A stretch of 64,000 nt of DNA from positions 10,292,001 through 10,356,000 of the forward strand of contig OZ176051.1 in the NCBI GenBank assembly GCA_964247055.1. The letters are read 5' to 3'. This stretch comes from Paragordius varius. Its lineage: Eukaryota; Nematomorpha. Of this stretch, positions 12,701-24,682 are shown piece after piece (within the stretch, counting starts at the first letter, position 1; each line of letters begins with the position of its first letter). The notes beneath the pieces are model-generated. The model was not told where the DNA came from. It saw nothing but the letters and a program-made list of their open reading frames with translations, and did no database searches. The translations under genes were made by a program, and so were the position numbers.

Positions 12701-12986
12701 TATACCATTTACAGTTCAAATTCACCCTTGAACAATTCAAATTTACCCTGGAACAATTTAAATTCACCCTAAAATAAATCAGTTGTTTTAAGATTAAAAA
12801 TTACCCTTTTTTAATAATATTTTTAAAATAATATGAAATTCTGTTTAAAATTAATGTAATGTGTAAAAATATATTTCATTTTAATGATGATATCCGAAAA
12901 GACATAATTTATTTTTTGGGTGAATTCGAATTGTTCAGGAGTGAATTTGAATTGTTCAAGGGTGAATTTAAATCGTAAATGGTATA
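12701..12986. mobile_element. Terminal-inverted-repeat MITE made of small repeats, copy 1
   Basis: The left end reads tataccatttacagttcaaa followed by two or three near-copies of ttcaccctt-gaacaatt; the right end is the complement (gaattgttcaagggtgaatt ... gtaaatggtata). The inverted arms are therefore themselves built of an approximately 20-base tandem unit. There is no coding content. A diverged second copy lies in COG1 intron 14 (23722-24054). Confidence 0.65.
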
Positions 12987-15333
12987 TTATAATAAATTTT
13001 AAATTTTATCTTTCTTTTTTTGGGATGAAGGTAGAAGGAGGCGCAAGCCTCTTTTATTTGGTGGAATGTGAACAAAAAAATGTTGGGAACCACTGGCATA
13101 AAGGGTTTGGTCAGTTATGATATTAATTTCGACTTGTCACAGTTTATAAAAAAACAAAAACTTAATAAAATACAGTGCTACCGCCCCTTCTCATTTTCTA
13201 ATTAACAGTGCATATAAATTATTTCGCTTATCTTGAAATCTCATGTACTTTCCCGATTTTTAAATAAGGCTATAATTTTTTGGTTACATATTTAATTGTT
13301 TGATCGAAAAAATAATTTATTTTATAATCAAAGGTTCAATTTATTATTTTTTAAGAAAAAGATTTAGATGCGGATAGTGACCCATGTATTTTTCTAACAA
13401 TCGGAGTTTATATTTATGGCGTGATTTAAATTAATGCAATATAATGAATGGTATAAAATAAAAGGATTATTTTAATGTTTGAGGGTACTGCAACCGATTT
13501 GAACAGTTATTTTAATTTGGGTTTGTTAGACACAAAAACCTTTTGTGTGGTTATTTTTAAATATATTTTATGAATTTTTATAGATTGGCGTACCAATAAA
13601 ACACTTGCATAAAAACGTTATTCGATAGAAAATAGCCCTACTACACCTTAGTTATTCTACTATAAGGTTTTTTTAACACATTAAATTTCATCACAGCGCA
13701 GAAAAATATATAAATTAGCATTTATAATCAATATATCTTTTTTTCGGTTGTGAATTATAAATTAGAGATTATCGATATTAATGTTTGAGTATCGCGCTTT
13801 AATTAAAATTTGTATAGGACTTTGAAATATTGAAGCATGTAAAATTCTGGAACAAAATACATCAATTTTATAAAAATGATTCTATTCATAAATTTTTTAG
13901 TGGTTAATAGAACATAATCGGTTGTTCCTCTATATTGTCATTTAAGATATTAACATATCGTTTATTAATTGGAATATTTTGTGCTATCGAAATCCTTGAT
14001 TGATAAATTAGATATGTTATAACAAATAAAACTATACATAGCGGTGGGTATATTGTTTTAATAAATATAAATCCATTAGATGATTAAAACTCTTATTCTG
14101 AAATTTTTCCAAACATCTTTGTTTATAATCATCTATTCTGTTCATTATCGAAAAGCGAGATTAATGTAATTTAAAGGATTTTTGTGCCCTCTCACCTAGA
14201 GTCTATGGACTTGTTATAATTGATGGTAAAAATATTAAGTGGTCAATAATCCGGTTAATTTAGAATATTCATACTTTAACCTCATGTCTCTCAAACATAT
14301 ATTGACCACAGGGAGAGTTGGACTTATAAACAGCGATTTAAAGATTCAAGCCTTTTTGTTAGCCATAAAGGGTTACAATGACTCACAGTTTTAATACTTC
14401 GTGGGTGTAAAATTTATTGATTATTAGTGGTTTGATCATTCAAGGTCCAGGTGCATTGGAACGTAAAATAATTTGACATTTGGTAACTTGGTTTGCGCTT
14501 TGTTTCATTTTGGATAAATTATTTTGCATCTTTTTCCAAAATAAAGATGGATTATTGGCATTAATGGTCAGCCCAGAATCCTTCCTTTTTGATGTTCGCT
14601 AAAGCGAAAAATTTTAACGGCCGTTTCAACTGTCGAAACAGTTTCACATGTATCTTTATGCTATGAAAGCATTTTTCACACGCTAAAACGTATACTGGCT
14701 AAAAATTTGGGATTAGACTTGAAGTAATTATTTGGTTTGAATCTTAAACCTGGTTGAAATAAACTTTTATTTGAATTGTCCGTTTACGACACATTCTATA
14801 TTTAATCACCGAGCCATATAATATGTTCATTTTTTGTCTATTTTATGATTACATTACTAGAATAAGATGCATTTTGCCATGATCAATCGTAAAATGATGA
14901 GTTTGGTTGATTTTAGTAAAGTTTCTATGCCTATAATAACCTCCAAAAAAATTTATAAACATAATTTGCGCGAATTTTGCCATTTTAGATGCGAAGCACT
15001 TACCACAGAAATGTAAAAAATATTCTTAAATCACATAATGGCTAAAACCAAAATCATCATCATAAATCATACATTTTTGCATCCCAATATATATATATAT
15101 ATATATATAACTAATGCTATATATATTTGTTTGTGGAGACTGTGTAAGTTGCCCATTTTAAACGAATTTCATTGTTTAGAGGCGACATATTAAATCACTT
15201 CTATATAAAGTTTTGATATATTTTAGTATTTTTTGCGAAGCATTTTTGAGAAACAATAGCAAATGGGCAAATTTTTCCATTGTTGGATAATTTTTTAACA
15301 ATCACTACCTTTTTACTTGTTAACATATTGGAG
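12987..15333. other. Intergenic, no gene seen
   Basis: A hAT-type end (gaggcgcaagcc ... gttgggaaccactgg) lies at 13021-13107 and matches 1550-1612. An (AT)n run of about 23 bases lies at 15087-15109. No exon-like reading frame or RNA gene was recognised in the remainder. Confidence 0.4.
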
Positions 15334-17664
15334 CAGTGGTACTCACCAAAAAAATTTACGTGCCAAATTAAATATATTTTTTTTCGAGGGCCATGAACTT
15401 TATAATGGCAAATATCCTATAACTATTTGCACATATTTATACTTTAAATTAGCACAATGATTTTTTTGCGGATGTAATCCAGCTAAAAACTCGTTTTTCA
15501 CCATTTAGTTTAAAAAATTAAAATATTTTAATAACAACATTTATTTTTATATTAACCAATAATTTTTGACAAATTTGGTTTCTCCTCATGACAGGCCAAT
15601 ATCAATACGTCGTCCATATAATCATCGGTTAAATGATTTCTGTATGTATTCTTGACATACTTCATCTTTGAATATGCCGTCTCAAATGTGTAAGGGTAGG
15701 GAAAAACAGTTAGGATAACTTGAGCACATTTTTTTATACTTTCATATTTATTTGGCATTAAAACTCTACATATATTTCTACTCACGATTCTCCTTGAATA
15801 TAGCCTCCATATTGGAATCATTTTTAAAATCTACGAATTTTTCAATGATAGCACCTGATCAAAACCGAAATGCTCAAGTTGCTTAATATTGGATAGATCC
15901 ATATGCCAGGGATTTTCAATATTTTAAGCAACTTTTAATATTTCTTTATTCCTGAACTCTGAATTTCATCTCATCAGATAAAATTAAATAATTTTCTATG
16001 ATTAATTTAATTTCAATTACCATATTGGGTTATTATTTTGCTCCCTTGACTTGTATTTAAAATACTAAGTTTATAAGTAATGTCACAAAGGTAGGCTATA
16101 AAACCCACCATTTATCACTATTAATTTCCTCGTCAAATTTTCTGTTATCCTTTATAAATAATATCATGTTTTAAAAGAAAAAATCTATTTAATACTTTGC
16201 TAAGGCTTAACCATCTTACAGTGGTATACAAAAGAATATCATCAAACTCACTGTGGATATCTTTCAGAAGGTTTTTGAATTTACGGCGGTACACTCTGCC
16301 CCTGTTGTTTACTATATCCACAACCGTTTTAAATTACTGAATTTAGCATTCATCTTTTACACTCGAAACCAGGTTTTGCTTATGAGTAAAGCAGTTAAAT
16401 GATCAAATATTTTATATTTGTTTTTCAAAAGAGGAATAAATCCTTTGTTTCCAATCATAGAGGAACAGCCATCTGTGCAGATCGAAACCAATTTTCTCAT
16501 AGATATACCATTATTATCGAAAAAAGGCTAATTATTCGAGAAAATAACTCTCTTTCGTGGTATTATATATTGGTAAAAATAATAAATATTTTTCGTTGAT
16601 TATGTTGTCGTTGCAAAATCTCACAAGAGCGCACACTGAGGAGCTGACCAATATCAGTGCTAGAATCAATAGCGATACTAAAATATTTGCAGTTTTTTCA
16701 GAGCCAATAAATATATTTAGATAATGCGTCGAGCACATGTTGAATCAGAAAGTTTAAGTTTTTAATTGCCTCATGATTTGATCTTTACTATGTATTTATT
16801 AAATAAAAAAGTGCAACCATTTATTAGACATTCTTTTATTAATTGGCAATCAGTAAACGGTTTCATATTTTTTCCTAAAATATAGCAAATTCCATACGAA
16901 GCTAATGTTACAGCTTTTTCCTGGTAGCTATGGACATAATAGATTTTTCTTCCTGATGTAATTCCTTAATCTTTTAACATTTTTCGTTTCTTTCCTTATG
17001 ATTTTCTGGTTTGTGAGAATGATGGATTGTAAAATGTCTTTCAATATTGTATTTTAATTAGTGTCCTTACATATAAGCCAGGTGACATTTTTATTTAAAA
17101 AGACAAAAAAATTTTCTTCCCATTCTCTTTTTAAACGGAGCGATTTTCTCGGATAATTTACGTTTTCCAGCATTATATGTCATCCTTTAAATTTATGTTT
17201 AAATATTATGTAAATATCTTCAAAAAAATGGGAATATAATTTGAATTATGCAATAAAAAACAGATTAAAATTTAATGATGTGAGTTATATAAAATTATGC
17301 AGGATAGCAATGAAAGAATAAGTATATGCAAATTTGGGTGAAAGGATTGCTTAAATACAAAAAAGGAATGCAGTAACAAAATAGAAAAGAAAATAATGCA
17401 GATACAAAAACAACGTGTTCCAAAATTTTGAAATCATTTTAATGTAGGAAAATTTTTCTACATTTTAAATTGTGTAAAAATAAAAATCATTAAAATTAAA
17501 TCTAAATAAAATAAATTAATATTGAAATAAGCGAAAATCCGATAATGTGTATTTTAAGATTTCATCAAAAAAATAATAATTTTAGTATCAATATGGTCAT
17601 AGGGCAATTTTAAAGCACTCTTAGGGCCGCATGCGGCCCGCGGGCCGCGGTTTGAGTATCACTG
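15334..17664 (-). mobile_element. hAT DNA transposon with intact ends and 8-bp target duplication
   Basis: The tips are CAGTGGTACTCACC on the left and, read inward from the right, CAGTGATACTCAAACC. The eight bases tattggag directly precede the element (15326-15333) and directly follow it (17665-17672), a perfect target-site duplication of the size hAT elements make. GC-rich gggccgc runs lie inside the right end. The 2.3-kb body carries a decayed transposase on the minus strand (separate entry). The intact duplication suggests a moderately recent insertion relative to the decay. Confidence 0.9.
15552..17200 (-). pseudogene. hAT transposase remnant (GTF2IRD2/ZMYM-like lineage)
   Basis: Pieces in order on the minus strand: near 17180-17000 an N-terminal zinc-finger-like stretch with RKLSEKIAPFKKR and LICKDT followed by HSHKPENH; near 16690-16600 the FSIAIDSSTDIGQLLSVRSC segment, equivalent to the catalytic-core motif of this lineage; and at 15821-15552 the C-terminal hATC dimerisation region (FPYPYTFETAYSKMKYVKN and YRNHLTDDYMDDVLIL). 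The best-preserved frame is the last 89 codons. The pieces are in different frames with stops between them, so no full-length transposase can be made. This is typical of hAT families domesticated elsewhere as GTF2IRD2 or ZMYM proteins. Confidence 0.8.
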
Positions 17665-17737
17665 TATTGGAGTATTCATAATTTTTGTAGTTAATCCACT
17701 TTTGAAACTAGTTAAATTTTAATCAATCAGTGCTCAT

Positions 17738-17945
17738 GCGGCAAAAAAGTTTGAGATGAGGCTTTACATACTATGTTACCTTTTTTAAAATAAATTTATA
17801 ACGCTTATAACGCCTAAAAGCCTAAAGAAAGCATATTTAATTCGGCTTAATACCTTAAATAAAAATTGAAGTTTCAAATCAATCTTGGATATTAAACTAC
17901 TCCAAATGGTAGAAGATACTAAGGTAGGGTCTGAATAAACATTTT
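17738..17945. repeat. Dispersed repeat, copy 1
   Basis: Shares a colinear series of short blocks with 27735-27895: gcaaaaaagtttgagatgag, aacgc, ttcggc-tattaccttaaat, gaagtttcaaatca-tcttgg and aaactactc. No ends or coding content were identified. It lies 250 bases upstream of the COG1 start, so it may contribute promoter or leader sequence. Confidence 0.5.
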
Positions 17946-18198
17946 CAAAATTCCTAAATATATTCCCCTTGTGTACCTATTTTTCATTTAATTTTTCTGT
18001 GCACTATATATTTTAGTTTAAAAACATTAAAATAATGATATTCTTATTGTTTATAAATATGCCTATTATCGAATACATTTAAGAATCTGTTAGTGGTGTT
18101 TTTTTGTAAAACTGATATTCATATATTTATGATATATAAATATGCCAAAAAAATCGATTTATTTTTGAACATGCTACTAATGTTTTTCTGTAAAATCA

Positions 18199-19365
18199 AT
18201 GAGGTTACCACTCCCAGCCGATACTGAAGAATTAAAGGAAATTTTCGAAAAAAATGACCTTAACGAAATAAAAAAAATAAAATTTAAGCTTAACCAAAAC
18301 ATAGAAGAAAGCAATGATGTCTTGCGAAACACTGTGGGGTATATTAACCTTCTATATTAGCAAACGCTACCAAGAACTGTTATATTCAGCTTTAACAGTA
18401 TCTAATCTTCGTGATAAATCCTTAGCAGTATAATTTTTTATTAATTAGATGGTGCAAGGTATCGAGTCGTTGTCCGATAAAGTTAATACGGTGTTGAGAG
18501 AAGCGCTGATTGTAAGCGAAAAGACATGGTAATTTTATATGTAACAAAAGTCCCCAATTCATTATAACTAATGATGCCTTAAAGAATTATTTGATGCAAA
18601 TTAATTTTTTGTTATTAACCGCCAAAGAGCATATTGATTATATATTCATATATAAAATGTTATCAGATTTTATATATCAATCTTATGCAAAAGATCTAAA
18701 AGCAGATGAAAAAGAATTATGGATTACCGAAAGGACAATAAAGACTTTGCATCATAGAATTTTTAAGGTTAATCACATTATAAATTTTTAGATTTTTAAA
18801 TCTAACATTGTTGATCAATTGATATCTGACGAAAAAATTTACACTTATCTATGCTTTCTTGCTATCATTGATAAATCTTTTTTAAAACCAATTGAAACTT
18901 TTTTGAACATGTCGTTTCAACACATCAGTGAACAATTTAGTTCTATCAATTTTATCACTTACAAAGTATTACCTAAAAATTTTTATTTAATTCATATCCA
19001 ACTTAACAACACTTAATATATATTTGAAGATCAATGAATTTTGGGTGTTTTTCCATCAAACTCTCATCCGTGTAAAAAAACTTTTAGTAATAGAACGTAT
19101 CACCAATATCTCAAATGTGTTACTACCAAATAATTTAGCGATTTCGGATATTTTATCCAAAATTGGAATTTCGAAACAGGATCATCCTTTAGCTGTCGCA
19201 TTTAAACTCTTTTTAAATGATAAAATGACGGATTACAAAAATTTAAAAGCGTTACATGACAATAAAAATCTGAATGATAACGAAATTGGCTTTGTACATG
19301 ATTGGATAAAACGGTTATACAAATTTTTTATTTTTACGTGAGTCATAGATCCAATTATATTTGGT

Positions 19366-19402
<37 letters not shown>

Positions 19403-22400
19403 CAGGACTTTGATAAACCGCATTTTCTGTTTCTTGAAATTTAGAAACCACCTCGGTTCTATTTTTAATTTCTTAGGAACCAGACCTGTTTTAATTTCAA
19501 ACCTCCAGATTCCGGTTTAACATTTTTAGAACCAGAGAAGCCGATATGTTTAATGGATTGGCTAATTACCAAAATTATTTTTTTTATTTGTTGTTCCTAA
19601 ATCAATTTTAAAAGAAGCAATTATTGTTATATTAATTTTGTAAACACTAATTATAATTTGATGTTACTTAATTATTATATTTTTTTATATTAATCAGTTT
19701 AATATTTCGTACAATCTCAATATAGCATTACAACAATTTTAAAATATAGATCGATATTACATACCTAAAATCAAAGCATTATCAATTACTATTTCACAAT
19801 CTTGATTTCTGTTATTATTTGATGTTAGTATTAAGCCTCTATCTAATTGTTAAGATGAGGCCAATATATTATTGAAATATTTTATATTTTTTACATTAAA
19901 ATATATAAATTATTTAAATTTTTTTTATCATTTAGTGTTTTAGCTTTATTTTACAAGAAAATGGGTGATTATATGTTGAGCGAAGAAAAACAACCCAATG
20001 ATTCAAAGTCGGATTCATCTGTAAAACATCCAAAAGATTTGTTTCCATCAATGATTACAGTTTGTGTCAAGTTCTTATTCGAAAATCAAAGGTTTTTTTA
20101 TACTTGTTTCGGCTAACAATAACAAAATTGTTATATTATATGATTTTTTTTATTGTAAGTGAATAGAATATACTTAACTAGTATATAGTATATATTGTCA
20201 GATAGAATTTTACACTAAAGAGCTTTATATTGGCTCTAAATAGGATTAAAAGGGTATTTTTTATATGCAATAATTACCAATAATTTTGCTTTATACCTGA
20301 GATTCTGGCAAATACGCTATATATGTAAATATTCTAACGTGAAAAATAATTAATAAGGGGGAAAAAATAAACTACTTGTAGCTAAGTTTAAGCCTTGTAT
20401 AGTGAAATATTAATAACAATTCACATGCTATTTTCGTTCCCCTAGAGTTTTTTAGTTAAAAATAATTATTTTTATGGAATTCGAACTTGGCCGAAAAAAT
20501 GAAACCGAATTACTTTGGTGATTTCTAAAATATTAACTGTTTTTAGTAAACGTCAATTTAATCGCTGTGGGAAATATAACTATCCCAAAAGGTAATTGAG
20601 TGTTAAATCATTGCGCGGCACTAACCATATGTTGTCTTAAGAATCATCAGGCATTTAAATATTTTTTATGTTGGAACAACTTTCTTTGATTAGTATATAC
20701 TATTTCTGTAAAGCGAATTGGCTTTATATAACTTATTTTCACCAGCATTTAACGATTATGTTCATCAATCTCTGTGCCCAACTACGCGGAGTAGTAGGAT
20801 GTTACCAATCTCAATGTTGACATGAATGCTTTCACAACATCCCCTTGTTTTAGTAAAATTGCAGGGCAAGTTGATGTTTAATAACTTACTTGGTAAAGTG
20901 TTTAATGATCGATGAAGCATTTCCTGTAGCATACCAAAATCCACATAACCTGATAAACAATATACAATCTTAACTGCTTATCAATTTTCTCCAAATCAAA
21001 GCACAGAATTTCGTTGACAGCTCTCGATATGTGGGCATCGATGAGTAGTGGAAAGTTAAAATAGGTTGAACATGACAAATAAAATTTTTAATGGACCAGG
21101 TTACTTATGGCAATCCAGGAAGGTGGCATCTATATTAATGGTAGCTCTCTGGTCATATAGATTTTTGGAGCAGTATTTCATTAAAACCAAAAATAAATAT
21201 TAACATACATAGGAAAACTTTTCACAAGTTTTTGTTAAAAAATAATCGTTGTTGTTTGAAATCATGTAGGAATGCCTATTTTAGCATGTAATACCTCAAT
21301 TTGGTAGTTTTTAAAAAAGTGCAACTTGGTTTTGGTAGTTTTAGCTTGAAGCTCTTATATTTGATGGGAATTCATTATTCACATTTTTTAGAAAAAAACT
21401 TTTATACGGATAAAATAATTAATGTATTAAAAACTAAATTTTTGTTACAGAGTCTGGGAATCAACATGTCAATCTCTTCGATTAACAAACCGAGTGTTTG
21501 AAAATGAATGCAAAATTAATGATAAAAATATATTTTTTGAGAACATCTCACTTGATCCGGGGAATGTTATAACTAGTATTATTATACCCCAAGCTATTTC
21601 ATCATTGATCGATGCAACAAATTCCTATTTACAAGCTCAAATAATAAACACACAAAATAATCTTGCCAAATTAGATAAAGGTACTTTAATTTTATTTTTA
21701 TTCACTATAGATATTTTTAAAACGGTAATCCTCTCATATCATAATTACTTAAATCATGTTAAACAAAAACGCATAATCGCATATGTAACATTTTTACAAA
21801 TAACTTTAAAACAAATTTTTTTGAAAAAAATTTTTTATAATAGATAATATATATTAACATATTATAAAAATTAAATATTTTATTTCTTGACTATATCTTA
21901 CAAAATATATAAAATCACAAAAACTTTAATTTGTAGATAGTTTCACACAATTTTTATCGATTTCATTGAAACTTTTATCTGATTGATTTTTGGCACTGCA
22001 TTCAAAAAAATAATGAAGAAGACATTAAATACATACACAATTAACTGTTTTAAAATCACTAATTATTAGATTCCTTTGAATGCGAAAATCTAGTAAGCAT
22101 AAAATACAATTCGGACTTTTGGTCAAATTTATCGCCCGTGCAATTGATTCTACCCAAATATAGCTGGGATTTAGTGAAGCATGATATATTATCCAAAAAC
22201 GAAAATAAAAAATATAGTGCTTCCTTTGAACACACATTCCAACATGTTACCAAGTAATTTATGTTTGTATTTATTTGATGATTTTAACAAATTTTTGCAT
22301 CATGAATGTTGAAATTATATTACTCGTGAATAGTAAATACGTGTTGCAAAAATATATTTTTTTTAATTTATCGGATTTATAGATGAATTTGTTCCTAAAA

Positions 22401-24637
22401 ACGAGTGTTAATATTATAAACAAAACTTTCCCAATAATTGCGGTTTTAGTTTTAGTCTTGAGTTCTACCAAATATTGGCTACTTTTAAATGTATTGTCCA
22501 CACCTTGTTCTTTTCAGCCTCTTCACATAAATCTCATAATGTGACCAAAATAGAATACTTTAAGGCGAATGGACTTGGCAAGCAACATTTCACGGTTGAT
22601 TATACACAGAATTGTATTATTATTTGTCGACCATTTTATTTGAAGAAATTTTCTATAGAAATTCGGATTTTTTAAAATTCATATACCTTACACCCAAAGA
22701 GAAGATTTTCGTTTTTAAACATTTTACATCATAAGATATCCGAATTATATTGTAATAAATTGTGGTTGTTTTAGTCATAATTTTGCTTTTAACAGATGTA
22801 TAATTTTCGGTCCTATTAAGCTACTGTTTCAAGCGAATGTCCGTTAAAAGCTACTGAATCGCTACCGAATTTTAGACTAATTTATGATACTTTTGTTTTA
22901 GATATCTATCTATAGAGACCATAATTTTTATAAACTATAAATTGTTGCAGTATTGAATTATAATTCTCAAATGCATATCATTTTTTTATTTAATTTTTGT
23001 TGGTATATAGGAAATTGTGTGATACCATTAGCGCTTCCATTGAATTGGTGTTATCCAATTCCAAAGAGCTGTGTGATACTATTTTTTTCAGAAATACATC
23101 AATTTTCGGTATGAATAATCATATCAACAACAGCACAGTAACCAAAACTTCAAATAATGACTTGTCAATTACGATTTGGTATACTACACAATTGGCTCAA
23201 TATGTTTGCCATGGCCTAAGAGATTATATTATCAGGTATATTTACATATAATGAACTCAATCGTGTGAAAATTTATTATTCCTATATCTGTATGACCCGT
23301 TTTTGAAATGAATATAATATTTTACCGATAAACTTGTCAGTTTATGGATAAGTATGTTTAATTTGAGAATATTAACCTAAAAGCTACGAAAATTACTTAA
23401 TATACACGATATTTATAACACTTAAAGCTTATTATTAAAGGGGCAAAATCAAAATTTAATTATTTTTTGGGCTATATATTTTATTTAAACATTTTCAGGT
23501 TAACGGATATATTAATGTCTTATCATCATGTTGACACCGAAAATATTATCAATCACAACAGGTATGTTGTGTTTATACAACTGTATCATTTTTTTGATTT
23601 TTTATATATTTCTTTGTAATATTTAGAGCTACAATATTGATTCGATTGCTAACACAACTTCAACAAACGTTGAATACGTTTAAATGCAAGTACAATATTT
23701 TTACCACATATTACCATGTTTTATATACCATTTACACTTTAAATTCACCCTTGAACAATTCATATTCATTCTCGAACAATTATTCACCCTTATATAAATT
23801 TTGTGTTTTTTAAGATTAAAAATTAGCTATATTTTTCCTATTTTTAAAAAATAATATTTTGTCTAAAATTAAGATAATACTGAAAAAATAATAAGCGATA
23901 AACATTAATTTTATATATTAATAATGAGTTATATTAGCCCGAAAACACATAATTTATTTTTAGGGTGAATTTGAATTGTTCAAGGGGGAAGTTGTTTTGT
24001 TCGAGGGTGAATATAATTGTTTAAGGGTAAATTTTTATTGTTAATGTTATATAAAATTATTTCCTCAGTATATATTTATAATGAATGTTAAATATCTTTA
24101 AAGTTATAGTTCTACAATCAATAATAATTGATATATATGAAACTTTTATTTTATTTAGCACTGTCGAGGAAATTTTTCACAATCTTATTCCATTCCATAT
24201 GCAATTCGACACACACGTGTCTGTTTTGTTTGATAATTTTCATGAAAATAGTGCAAATTATGATAATAAAAACACGTTCGCCGTTGAATATATTGAATAT
24301 CAACTACATCAGGTTTTGTATGAGGATTGGTCCAAATATCAAGCACAAAAGCTATTTAAACAAATTCAATCAAAATTTCATTCCATAATCGAAGAAAACA
24401 GTATTTTTGAAGGAGTTAATGTAAAAAATTTATATTATATAGGGTTAGATATTGTTAAGAGTTGGGACTCGATTAAAATTTGATATTACTCTTAAGGCTT
24501 TTTTAAAACATTTAAAAAAATTAGGACTGATATAACAAAAACCATTTTTTAATAAAATCCAATTTTGTTTTTTTGGTTATTTTAGTTTTTTATATATATT
24601 AACAGGTTATAACCATAATGACTGTAATGTTAAACCG

Positions 24638-24682
<45 letters not shown>

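Noticed and set aside
22997-23251. Separate small gene at 22997-23251
   Set aside because: It is COG1 exon 12 (23011-23235) plus flanking intron bases.
24454-24483. Continuing COG1 exon 15 through VKSWDSIKI
   Set aside because: It resembles the human SWDELEI segment, but runs into a stop, and no donor after it gives the phase needed for the next exon; the donor at 24454 does.
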